Below are positions 34,480-42,846 of a DNA stretch of 64,000 nucleotides, in pieces (within the stretch, counting starts at the first letter, position 1; every line of letters begins with the position of its first letter). The notes under the pieces are model-generated. The model saw only the letters and a program-made list of their open reading frames with translations. It did not search any database and was not told where the DNA came from. Source of the DNA: an uncultured Lachnospiraceae bacterium. GTDB taxonomy: Bacteria > Bacillota > Clostridia > Lachnospirales > Lachnospiraceae. Both the position numbers and the translations under genes were made by a program. The DNA lies in the NCBI GenBank assembly GCA_910585005.1, contig CAJUCN010000001.1, positions 334,239 through 398,238 of the forward strand. The letters run 5' to 3'.

Positions 34480-34526
34480 TTATCTCCTTTCAGTTCTTAT
34501 GGATAGTTTTGCCCCTTTTTCCTTCT

Positions 34527-35531
34527 TTATTCAAATTTTGAAATTGTTGCCTCCTCAAAAAAATAATTTAATATTTCTGTAAAATTTTTTCCCTCCTTTG
34601 CCATCTCATTGGCGGCAAACTGGCTCATTCCCATGCCATGGCCTCTTCCCCTTACGGAAAAAGATATGATCTTCTCCTCTTCCTCTATATGAAAACTGGC
34701 GGATGGAAGCATGTAAGCTAAACGCATTTGTTCTCCTGACACAAATTCTCCTTCTCTTTTTGCATAGAGCACATACCCCGCACGATCCCGATACAAGACC
34801 GTATCTGCCCCTTCCGTCTCCTTTCTTATCCTTTCATCTATTAGCAATTCTTCCTCCGTGACCGGATCCTTAATACACTCTTCCCATATCCTTTCAAATT
34901 CCTGATCATAAAAGCTGATCCTGTCTGCATAATCCGGGGAAAGAAAATCTTTCTCACAAAGCACCGTCTTTAAATAAGGGTATTCCAAAAGTTTCAGCTC
35001 ACCCCCGTCTCTTGTAGCTCCATTGCTGACGGCAAAATAAGCCCCATTTACAGGGCTTCCATCGTAAGCCAAATAAATGCCTCCGGTCTGGGCCGTGGCC
35101 TGCAAAAACTTTTCCGACACTGTGCCGCTCCCATAATCCTCGTCTGCCAGATAAATGTCCCGGCTCCCTTCCTGTCCCTTTTTCCTTGAAAGGATCCCCG
35201 AACGAACCAATACTGCCTGGGCTTTCAAAGCTTCCATCTCATAATCGCCATCAATGCTTCTGGAAAGCTTATCTGCCACATAAATTTCCAAAGGAATGCG
35301 CTCTGTCCCCACCCCCGTCTCGTTGTACACATACACATGACTGCCGGACAGTTGTTCTTTCATGCACTCCTTTTCTATATTTTCCATACTGCTTTGAAAA
35401 TTTCCGAAGAAAAACGTAAATAGATAAGGGATTAGAAACAAAAGTAAAAGAACCGTTCCAAGGCTTCTGATCGATAACCCGGTTACGATTCTTTTACTTT
35501 TGACAGTTTGAAACACTCTAAGTTTTTTCAT
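34527..35531 (-). CDS. spoIID: Stage II sporulation protein D (peptidoglycan lytic transglycosylase)
   Basis: SpoIID thins septal peptidoglycan during engulfment in the mother cell. The 334-residue product has a membrane anchor (about residues 25-47), the SpoIID/LytB signature EIYVADKLSRSIDGDYEMEA (with a catalytic-type Glu and ALKAQAVLVRS), GAYFAVSNGATRDGG and the C-terminal GRGHGMGMSQFAANEMA. It lies 47 bp upstream of spoIIQ; both products act in engulfment. The leader forms a hairpin that covers the ribosome site. Confidence 0.95.
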   Translation of the reverse strand: MKKLRVFQTVKSKRIVTGLSIRSLGTVLLLLFLIPYLFTFFFGNFQSSMENIEKECMKEQLSGSHVYVYNETGVGTERIPLEIYVADKLSRSIDGDYEMEALKAQAVLVRSGILSRKKGQEGSRDIYLADEDYGSGTVSEKFLQATAQTGGIYLAYDGSPVNGAYFAVSNGATRDGGELKLLEYPYLKTVLCEKDFLSPDYADRISFYDQEFERIWEECIKDPVTEEELLIDERIRKETEGADTVLYRDRAGYVLYAKREGEFVSGEQMRLAYMLPSASFHIEEEEKIISFSVRGRGHGMGMSQFAANEMAKEGKNFTEILNYFFEEATISKFE

Positions 35532-35533
35532 AA

Positions 35534-35566
35534 GGCACCTCTATATCCTATCTTATGTAAGGTGCC
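35534..35566 (-). promoter_or_regulatory. Hairpin sequestering the spoIID ribosome site
   Basis: On the minus strand GGCACCT (35566-35560) pairs with AGGTGCC (35540-35534), the latter containing the AGAGGTG ribosome site three bases before the ATG. The 19-base loop is AT-rich. Translational control of spoIID is therefore possible. A CATACAAC sequence (35616-35609) resembles a sigma-E -10 element upstream, but I find no clear -35. Confidence 0.45.
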
Positions 35567-35616
35567 ACTCATTCATTCGTTGTTACGCCGCCATTTGCAT
35601 ATTATGGGGTTGTATG

Positions 35617-36786
35617 CTATGCCGTTTGCGAAAATCCTGTATCCTCCTTCCCATGCAGCGCCATATCCACATGCTGGATTGTGCCCACTGCCCCGCTTTC
35701 ATACAAAAAAATACCTGTTTTTCTGATCAGTGCATTGGTCTGGTTATTTTCTCCTGTCAGCGTGAAGTCCGTGGAAGCATTTTGAAGACAGATCGCACCA
35801 ATTCCCTTTTCAGCCAAAGAGTAAAGCTGCTTGTTCCCATTTTCGTCCAACGCCCAAATCTTTAGTTTATCCCAGATCTCATCGCCTTCATCAATAAATC
35901 CATTGTGATCCGTATCGTAAGCAGCAAGATCCTCAAAACCATTCCCTGATTTCGCCCCGAACAGTTCATTTCCATCATTGATCACGCCATCGCCATTTTT
36001 GTCAAGCGCCAAAAAACCGCTCCTTGCCGAAAGCTCATTGATCTCATCCAACTCTCCATCCCCGTCAAGATCAAACAAAAAAGTCTGGTCTGAAAGTTCG
36101 GCAATATTTCCGTCCAGGTTGATGACCAGCGGATCGCATACCGCTGTCTTTCGCATGGTTATCGTTTCCTCATAATACTCCTGGAAGCTTCGGCTCATCT
36201 CCAAATTCAGGTTAAAGCTTATTTCCCTTCCATCAGCGCATTTAACGGTTCCCTGGGTGGAAAATCCTGTGCTCTCCGTTTCCTCATGATAGTACTGCCT
36301 GGTCAATTGATAGCTACGCAGGTTTACGCTGGGCCCAAAAAGCAGATCCTGTGAAGATAAACTTTGCGTATTTTTGCTGCTTTGATCCGTCTCTCCCTCT
36401 CCGGAAAGTTCCTGATCCCAGACACTGTTTCTTTTCCTTCCCGGAAAAAGAATATCCATCAAAAAGACAATACACTGCTGCCTGATATCCCGAAGCTGCT
36501 TGTTGGCATCTGCAGAATTGGCATTCCGGATATTCCCGATTCCAAAAGGCCGTAGCCTGGACTGCATTTCTTCCAACCGGTCCTGCAGATTTCCGGCCGC
36601 ATTTCCCTTTTCTTTCGCCTGCTGCTGACCCCCATTCGTTCCAAGCAGATTATTGCCAAACAGGGCACCGGTTCCGTCCTTAAGTCCCTGCCGTCCATTT
36701 GTAATGATCAGTCTGTTTACTCTTCCTGATACGGAAGAATATCTTCTGGCGGATTCCATTCCTATGCTGCTGGAATCTATTCGCAT
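35617..36786 (-). CDS. EF-hand calcium-binding protein, possibly motility-regulated
   Basis: Three consecutive canonical EF-hand loops are seen at about residues 233-300: DLDGDGELDEINE, DKNGDGVINDGNE and DTDHNGFIDEGDE, and a fourth, weaker one at LDENGNKQLYSL. The N-terminal MRIDSSSIGMESARRYSS has no signal peptide, and a segment at 85-140 is Gln/Ser-rich. Length 389. The function is unknown. A sigma-28-type promoter lies 160 bp upstream, pointing to co-regulation with flagellar or surface genes, although no such genes lie in the window. Confidence 0.8.
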   Translation of the reverse strand: MRIDSSSIGMESARRYSSVSGRVNRLIITNGRQGLKDGTGALFGNNLLGTNGGQQQAKEKGNAAGNLQDRLEEMQSRLRPFGIGNIRNANSADANKQLRDIRQQCIVFLMDILFPGRKRNSVWDQELSGEGETDQSSKNTQSLSSQDLLFGPSVNLRSYQLTRQYYHEETESTGFSTQGTVKCADGREISFNLNLEMSRSFQEYYEETITMRKTAVCDPLVINLDGNIAELSDQTFLFDLDGDGELDEINELSARSGFLALDKNGDGVINDGNELFGAKSGNGFEDLAAYDTDHNGFIDEGDEIWDKLKIWALDENGNKQLYSLAEKGIGAICLQNASTDFTLTGENNQTNALIRKTGIFLYESGAVGTIQHVDMALHGKEDTGFSQTA

Positions 36787-36945
36787 CCTTCCTCCTTCTC
36801 AAGTCCCTTGCCTCTATTTCCCCTCCCTGATCCATAAAAACAAAAATGATACACATGAAGGCTGTCCTTTTCCTTCTGTATACCATCCGTGGCGACTAAA
36901 TACATATTTTGCAGAATGCCCTGGCCATAGGTACCTGCATTATAT

Positions 36946-36972
36946 TTATCGACTGGTTTGCAAAATAATTTA
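36946..36972 (-). promoter_or_regulatory. Sigma-28 (SigD/FliA)-type promoter of the EF-hand gene
   Basis: On the minus strand TAAA (36972-36969) is separated by exactly 15 bp from GTCGATAA (36953-36946). This matches the flagellar sigma-28 consensus TAAA-N15-GCCGATAA at all but one base. The leader would be about 155 nucleotides. Confidence 0.6.
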
Positions 36973-37039
36973 GTCTGCTGCATATGCATTAATAGTAATC
37001 ATCAATATTCGCGTATGTTATACGCAGAAATGAGGTTTT

Positions 37040-37855
37040 ATGGATACTTTCGTAACATTAGCCATCAAACTGCTCCAAGGCGCCCTGATCGGATTAGGTT
37101 CCGTCCTTCCGGGAATATCCGGAGGAGTTTTAAGCGTCGTATTTGGCTTTTACAAACCCGTCATGGAATTCCTTGCCGATCCCAGACAAAAAGCAAGAAC
37201 CCATCTTCCAAAGCTGCTGCCTTATTTTGCAGGCGCCGTAATCGGATTTCTTGGCGTAGCCAATCTCCTTACTTACTTCCTTGAAAAATATCCTGCCCCC
37301 TCTATCTGTCTTTTCGTAGGTCTGATAGGCGGTATGCTGCCTTCTCTCTGGCAAGAAGCCGGAAGGAAAGGCAGGAAGATAAATTCACTGCTTGCAACCG
37401 CTGCCGCCATGGTTTTCGTTTTTACTTTTTTGTCCTTCTTAAATGCCGCCAGCCTTTCCATTACGCCAGGCTTTTTCTGGTATGTTTTCTGCGGTTTTGC
37501 CCTTGCCCTAAGCATCATTGCACCTGGCATGAGTTTCTCGGCTCTTTTAATGCCCTTGGGACTTTATGCCCCCTTTGTGGATGGCATCGGGCATCTGGAT
37601 CTTTCCGTTGTGATTCCCGGCGTTCTGGGATGCATATTGACGATTCTTTCTATGGCAAAGGCTGTAGATTCCTTGCTCACCAAGTACTACAGCCTTTCTT
37701 TTCATGCTATATTCGGATTTGTCACTGCCGCTACCATTATGATCCTGCCTTTTGAAAGCTTCACCCTTTCCACAAGAGCATGTCTTATCAATGTATTCTG
37801 GCTGGCCGCCGGAATCTTTGCCGCCACAATACTAGACCGGGCGGGGCTGTCATAA
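37040..37855 (+). CDS. DUF368 membrane protein (PopT-type polyprenyl-phosphate transporter)
   Basis: DUF368 proteins have been identified as carriers that return undecaprenyl phosphate across the membrane for reuse in wall synthesis. The 271-residue product shows eight or so hydrophobic segments and two inverted glycine-rich half-sites, GSVLPGISGGVLSVVFGF near the start and LSIIAPGMSFSALLMPLG near residue 160, which characterise the family. ATGAGG precedes the start. It converges with the hydratase gene, ending eight bases before that gene's stop. Confidence 0.85.
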   Translation: MDTFVTLAIKLLQGALIGLGSVLPGISGGVLSVVFGFYKPVMEFLADPRQKARTHLPKLLPYFAGAVIGFLGVANLLTYFLEKYPAPSICLFVGLIGGMLPSLWQEAGRKGRKINSLLATAAAMVFVFTFLSFLNAASLSITPGFFWYVFCGFALALSIIAPGMSFSALLMPLGLYAPFVDGIGHLDLSVVIPGVLGCILTILSMAKAVDSLLTKYYSLSFHAIFGFVTAATIMILPFESFTLSTRACLINVFWLAAGIFAATILDRAGLS

Positions 37856-37862
37856 CGGATGA

Positions 37863-40151
37863 TCACACCCGGTTGTAATTGATCAAACATCCCTTTAAGA
37901 TGATCTGACGTTCCTCATCGGTAAGCTCGCCCAGCCTTAGGGTAAACTCTACAAGACCTTCTTCTCCTACTTTATACGCCCTGATCTCTTCCGCTTTCTC
38001 TTCCACCGCCCTACGGATATCCGGAATAAACAGGTAATCTTTATTCTGGAAAGGCAGTTCCCCTTCATCGATCAGGAACGGGAGCATCCCCCAATTAATC
38101 AGGTTGGAACGGTATCTCTTGGTTGCATATTCGTTGGCAATGTTGGCCCAGCCTCCAAGTACCTTCTGGCAGGACGCTGCCTGCTCCCTTGCAGAACCAT
38201 CACCGGGTTTTACCGCAAAGATGGTAGAGCCAAAACCTATATTTCCCTGTCCTGCTTCCGGGTAAACCCTATGGATCGTTTCCATAACCGGCTTTAATTC
38301 CGGTTTTGCTTCCAAAGGACATTTTCCATCCATCACAGCCTTCTGGGCCACTTGAATATCCTTGGCAAGCCCTACATAAGCAGGATCCTTCCTGGACAAA
38401 GTGAATTCCGCAAGTCCCAAAGGATTGGAACGGTAAGAAGAAGTTTCTCCGGACGGAATCAGTTCATCCGTAGTGGTTACCGGATCGTGGATCTCAGATA
38501 CCACACGCAAAACCAAATTCTCCGGAAGAGCCGTCATGGCCGGCCAGTCTTTAATGTTCGGCCCAAACTGGATCTCTACGGAAGGGTCTGCCACTCCATG
38601 GGAATCAAATACCCTGTTGGCATAAATGGCCCGGTCAAAGTGATATTGATATTTACCAATCGTTCCGTCAAACTCGGTTGCCGCAGTGAGCACACCCTTG
38701 TTGGCAGCCGTAGCAGCTATGGAGCGTGCATCCATCAGCGCTACCGAAGCAATCTGCCCGTTTTGCAGTTTCGATCCTTCCCTGTTCGGGAAATTCCTGG
38801 TGGAATGGCGGATACTGAATGCATTGTTTGCAGGCGTATCTCCGGCTCCAAAGCAAGGGCCGCAAAATGCTGTCTTCATCACCGCACCTGTCTCAAGAAG
38901 CGCAGCCGCACATCCATTCTTGATCAGTTCCATATAAACAGGCATGGACGCGGGATACACACTTAATGTAAAACCTTCCGGCCCAATATAGGATCCTTTC
39001 ATAATATCCGCTGCCGCGCAGATATTTTCAAAACCGCCGCCTGCACATCCTGCAATAATCCCCTGATCCACCAAAAGCTTTCCGTTTTTCACTTTATTTT
39101 TTAGTGAAAACTCCACCGCACCATCCAAAGAAACTGCTGCCTTTTTCTCCACATCATCCAAAATATCCATAAGGTTTGCATTCAACTCTTCTATGGTATA
39201 AGTATTGCTGGGATGGAAAGGCATAGCAATCATCGGTTTGATGGCGCTAAGGTCAACTTCAATGAAACCGTCATAGTAAGCTGTTTGTGCCGGCATCAAC
39301 TCTTTATAATCATCACTTCTTCCATGAATTTCATAAAATTCTTTAATTACATCATCCGTCTGCCAGATGGAGGATAAGCAGGTGGTTTCCGTAGTCATAA
39401 CGTCAATGCCAATCCTGAAATCCGCGCTTAAGGAAGCCACCCCAGGACCTACAAACTCCATCACCTTATTCTTTACGGCGCCGCTTGCAAATACTTCTCC
39501 GATGATGGCAAGGGCCACATCCTGAGGTCCTACTCCAAAAGCAGGTTCCCCCGTTAAATACACCGCTACTATCCCTGGCATATTGATGTCATACGTCTGA
39601 TTTAGAAGCTGCTTCACCAGCTCCGGTCCCCCTTCTCCCATTGCCATGGTTCCAAGAGCCCCATATCTGGTATGGGAATCGGATCCAAGGATCATCTTTC
39701 CGCCTCCGGAAAGCATTTCCCTTGCAAACTGATGGATCACCGCCTGATGAGGAGGCACATAAACACCACCATATTTTTTCGCACAGGTAAGGCCAAACAT
39801 ATGGTCATCTTCATTGATCGTCCCCCCTACTGCACATAAGGAATTATGACAGTTGGTAAGCACATAGGGAACCGGAAACTTCTCAAGTCCTGATGCCCTT
39901 GCCGTCTGGATGATCCCTACAAAGGTGATATCATGGGAGGTGAGCTTATCAAATTTAATTTTCAGCTTCTCCATATTCCCTGAGGTATTATGTGCTTCCA
40001 AGATCCCATAAGCGATCGTCCCTTTCTTCGCCTCCTCTATGGATATCTCTTTTCCTGTTTTGCTTTTCACCTGGATAAGCGCCTCAGGCCCATCGGTAAT
40101 AATCTCTGTGCCGTTAACCAGATACGCGCCTTTTTCATGTACTGATACCAT
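37863..40151 (-). CDS. Aconitase-family hydratase (YbhJ-like)
   Basis: The protein is a [4Fe-4S] hydro-lyase of the aconitase superfamily. The start is set at ATG 40151 because AGGAGG lies just upstream; the frame is open to 40244. The 762-residue product has the cluster cysteines in LTNCHNS and FCGPCFGAGDTPANN, GSDSHTRYGALGTMAMGEGG, and the swivel-domain NWGMLPFL near the C-terminus. Overall it is nearer YbhJ-type hydratases than citrate-cycle AcnA/AcnB, and no citrate-cycle partner gene is nearby. Substrate unknown. It has its own promoter. Confidence 0.88.
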   Translation of the reverse strand: MVSVHEKGAYLVNGTEIITDGPEALIQVKSKTGKEISIEEAKKGTIAYGILEAHNTSGNMEKLKIKFDKLTSHDITFVGIIQTARASGLEKFPVPYVLTNCHNSLCAVGGTINEDDHMFGLTCAKKYGGVYVPPHQAVIHQFAREMLSGGGKMILGSDSHTRYGALGTMAMGEGGPELVKQLLNQTYDINMPGIVAVYLTGEPAFGVGPQDVALAIIGEVFASGAVKNKVMEFVGPGVASLSADFRIGIDVMTTETTCLSSIWQTDDVIKEFYEIHGRSDDYKELMPAQTAYYDGFIEVDLSAIKPMIAMPFHPSNTYTIEELNANLMDILDDVEKKAAVSLDGAVEFSLKNKVKNGKLLVDQGIIAGCAGGGFENICAAADIMKGSYIGPEGFTLSVYPASMPVYMELIKNGCAAALLETGAVMKTAFCGPCFGAGDTPANNAFSIRHSTRNFPNREGSKLQNGQIASVALMDARSIAATAANKGVLTAATEFDGTIGKYQYHFDRAIYANRVFDSHGVADPSVEIQFGPNIKDWPAMTALPENLVLRVVSEIHDPVTTTDELIPSGETSSYRSNPLGLAEFTLSRKDPAYVGLAKDIQVAQKAVMDGKCPLEAKPELKPVMETIHRVYPEAGQGNIGFGSTIFAVKPGDGSAREQAASCQKVLGGWANIANEYATKRYRSNLINWGMLPFLIDEGELPFQNKDYLFIPDIRRAVEEKAEEIRAYKVGEEGLVEFTLRLGELTDEERQIILKGCLINYNRV

Positions 40152-40202
40152 ATTGTAACCTCCTGAATCTATTTTTAATTTCTCTGTAAAATTCTGTTGT
40201 TT

Positions 40203-40231
40203 ATTATAAAGTAAAATACGAAAGGTTGCAA
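40203..40231 (-). promoter_or_regulatory. Promoter of the hydratase gene
   Basis: On the minus strand TTGCAA (40231-40226) is 17 bp from a perfect TATAAT (40208-40203). The start codon follows about 45 bp after the predicted transcription start. Confidence 0.7.
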
Positions 40232-40258
40232 TTGCTTCTGTCAATTATTAAGTCCTAT

Positions 40259-41128
40259 TCATATCCCCGTCCACCATTTTGGCGTATTTTGCATAAGCTC
40301 ATCTTGTAGAAACTGCTTGGGAGACACACCGGTAAACTTTTTAAACACTCTGCTGAAATACAATGGGTCTTCAAACCCCACAAGTGCAGAAACAGCAGAA
40401 ACACTCATTGTATTTGTAAAAAGAAGATCTTTTGCCCTTTCCATCCGCAGGCCATTTAAAAAGTGCATTGGCGCCTTACCTGTACAGGTTTTAAAAAGAT
40501 GTGAAAAATAGCTTTCACTCAGCTTACAATAGTCCGCCATCGCGGCAACGCTCCATGGCTCCTGGTAACTCTGGTTCAGCTTCATGATCAACCGGTCAAT
40601 CGAAAAATTCTCTTCCGCTCCCCCTGTTCCCTGTCCGCCAAATCGGTTAATCAATGCCATCATTTTATAAAAACTACTGATGGTTATCTCATTGTACATC
40701 GCTTTTTTAAGCTGCAATTCTGCTATCATATCCTGAAACAAAAGCTTCAGGGAAAGGTTTTCCCCAATATAACAATTGCGTATTCCATATTTTTCCAGGA
40801 TTTCATCACATGCCGTTCCGGTGAAATGTATCCAGTATACTTCTGGTTTCTCACTGGCATAATAAGAATAAACTTGTGGCTCTCCAGGGCGGAATAAAAG
40901 AAGGTTACCTGCCGGGACGCCCACCCACTCCCCGTCAAGCAGATAATGTCCTGACCCTCTATACAAATAAATAATCTGGTAATCCAAACGACCATAAGTA
41001 CGCTGCTGGAAATAATCCTTTGTCCGAAACACCTGCCAGCCACAACAATTTACAGACAGAGGATTTTGGGTATCCTCATATCCAATCGCCCGTCTGTAAT
41101 CTCTTAAATGCCCCGATACATTGATCAT
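40259..41128 (-). CDS. AraC-family transcriptional regulator
   Basis: An N-terminal cupin-like sensing domain (about residues 30-150, with YQIIYLYRGSGHYLLDGEW) is followed by two helix-turn-helix motifs (about 185-285, ending in SALVGFEDPLYFSRVFKKFTG). Length 289. It diverges from the sulfatase gene across 147 bp, the usual layout for a regulator and its target, and such regulators often sense sugars. Control of the sulfatase is therefore likely, but inferred. Confidence 0.92.
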   Translation of the reverse strand: MINVSGHLRDYRRAIGYEDTQNPLSVNCCGWQVFRTKDYFQQRTYGRLDYQIIYLYRGSGHYLLDGEWVGVPAGNLLLFRPGEPQVYSYYASEKPEVYWIHFTGTACDEILEKYGIRNCYIGENLSLKLLFQDMIAELQLKKAMYNEITISSFYKMMALINRFGGQGTGGAEENFSIDRLIMKLNQSYQEPWSVAAMADYCKLSESYFSHLFKTCTGKAPMHFLNGLRMERAKDLLFTNTMSVSAVSALVGFEDPLYFSRVFKKFTGVSPKQFLQDELMQNTPKWWTGI

Positions 41129-41275
41129 ATTTTTTCCTCCGGCTAGGTTTTAATCCGGTTTATTTTAACACAAAAAAGCAGAATCATCCATATATAAAGC
41201 ATTGAGAGATATGGACTTTTGGATTCAAAAATCTATACTGAGAGCAAGACAATTACAGAAAAAAGGAGAAAATAC

Positions 41276-42763
41276 TTGAAAAGACAAATTATTTTTCTAA
41301 TGACAGATACCACAAGAAAAGATATGCTTGGCTGCTATGGAAATCCCTCTATGAAAACGCCAAACTTAGACCAGTTAGCTGCCGAAGGAATCCGATACGA
41401 AAATGCCTATACTTGCCAACCTGTATGCGGTCCGGCACGAAGCGCCATCTTTACAGGCACTTTCCCACATACCAACGGAATGGTGACTAACAGTATTGCT
41501 ATGGGTGCAAATGTAAAGACCATCGGCCAGCGGCTTCGGGACAATGGAATCGAATGCGGTTATATTGGCAAATGGCACTTAGATGGCGGGGACTATTTTG
41601 GCTTGGGGATCTGCCCGGAGGGATGGAATCCCGATTATTGGTATGATATGAAATGTTATCTGGAAGAATTAACGGAAGAAGAACGTGTACGTTCCCGCGA
41701 TCCTATGGAATGCTACCTGGAAGATTTTTCGGAATCATTTACCTATGCCCACAGATGTTCCGACCGTGCCCTACAATTTATCCATGCGTATAAAGATCAG
41801 GACTTCTTTTTGGCTGTATCCTATGATGAACCTCACGGTCCTTCCCTATGCCCTGCCCCTTACAATACAATGTATGATGATTTTCAATTTGAAAGCTGCC
41901 CCTCCTTTCAGGATGATTTAAGTAAAAAACCGTTCCTGCAGCAGGTATGGGCAGGAAAAAACCTCCATTCCCCTGAATCGGAAATCAACCATCCTTCCAG
42001 ATCATTGTCTCTGTTTTTGGGCTGTAATTCCTATGCAGACTATGAGATCGGCCGCGTCCTTGACGAGATCAAACGGCTGATCCCAGATGCCATGGTCATT
42101 TTTACTTCCGACCATGGGGACATGCTTGGCTCGCATCGGCTGTTCTCTAAGAATGCTGCCGCCTACAAAGAAGTGGCCAACATCCCCCTGCTTATTAAAG
42201 GCGGCGCCCAAAACTGCGTTGTCCATGCCCCCGCTTCCCACATTGACCTTGCCCCAACAATCATGGAATATTTCGGACTTCCTATTCCGAAATTGTTGGA
42301 AGGCAAAAGCATGCTTTCCCAGATCCAGGATCCTTCCCAAGCTGTAAATGATGTTGTCTTTACGGAATTCACAAGATATGAAGTAGACCATGACGGATTT
42401 GGCGGCTTACAGATCATGCGTGCTGTTATCTCCGATAAATACAAGCTGGTGATCCATCTCTTAGACAGCGATGAATTCTATGACCTTAGCGCCGATCCCT
42501 ATGAAGTCAATAATTTGATTTACGATGAAAACTATCAGGATATACGCAACAAACTCCACGACAAACTGCTTGCCCATATGAACGAAACCAGGGATCTGTA
42601 CAGAGGCTATCAATGGAGAATGCGCCCCTGGCGGAAAGGGTATACGCCTACCTGGGACAATGAAGGCTATACCAGACAACGGGAAAATGAAGAGTACGAA
42701 CCCCGGCAGTTAGATTATGATACCGGACTTCCTATGGAAACGGCAATCCGCAAAAAAATTTAA
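41276..42763 (+). CDS. Type I sulfatase (arylsulfatase family)
   Basis: The enzyme is predicted to remove sulfate esters, often from host or plant glycans. The start is TTG 41276, supported by AAAGGAG nine bases upstream; the frame is open to 41219. The product has 495 residues. The signature CGPARSAIFTG contains the CxPxR motif whose Cys becomes formylglycine; metal-binding residues are in MTDTTRKDMLGCYG and FTSDHGDMLGSH. No signal peptide is seen, so it appears cytoplasmic, implying import of sulfated sugars. No anSME maturase gene is in the window. A terminator follows. Confidence 0.93.
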   Translation: MKRQIIFLMTDTTRKDMLGCYGNPSMKTPNLDQLAAEGIRYENAYTCQPVCGPARSAIFTGTFPHTNGMVTNSIAMGANVKTIGQRLRDNGIECGYIGKWHLDGGDYFGLGICPEGWNPDYWYDMKCYLEELTEEERVRSRDPMECYLEDFSESFTYAHRCSDRALQFIHAYKDQDFFLAVSYDEPHGPSLCPAPYNTMYDDFQFESCPSFQDDLSKKPFLQQVWAGKNLHSPESEINHPSRSLSLFLGCNSYADYEIGRVLDEIKRLIPDAMVIFTSDHGDMLGSHRLFSKNAAAYKEVANIPLLIKGGAQNCVVHAPASHIDLAPTIMEYFGLPIPKLLEGKSMLSQIQDPSQAVNDVVFTEFTRYEVDHDGFGGLQIMRAVISDKYKLVIHLLDSDEFYDLSADPYEVNNLIYDENYQDIRNKLHDKLLAHMNETRDLYRGYQWRMRPWRKGYTPTWDNEGYTRQRENEEYEPRQLDYDTGLPMETAIRKKI

Positions 42764-42795
42764 AGACATATAACGGAAAACCGTTCTAAATAAAA

Positions 42796-42834
42796 ATCAA
42801 ATACCCTCTGTGAGCAGCAGGGTATTTGATTTTA
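42796..42834. terminator. Bidirectional terminator between sulfatase and pap
   Basis: ATCAAATACCCT (42796-42807) pairs perfectly with AGGGTATTTGAT (42819-42830) and is followed by TTTTATTC on the plus strand and by TTTTTA on the minus strand. It separates the two convergent genes. Confidence 0.85.
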
Positions 42835-42846
42835 TTCAGAACAATA

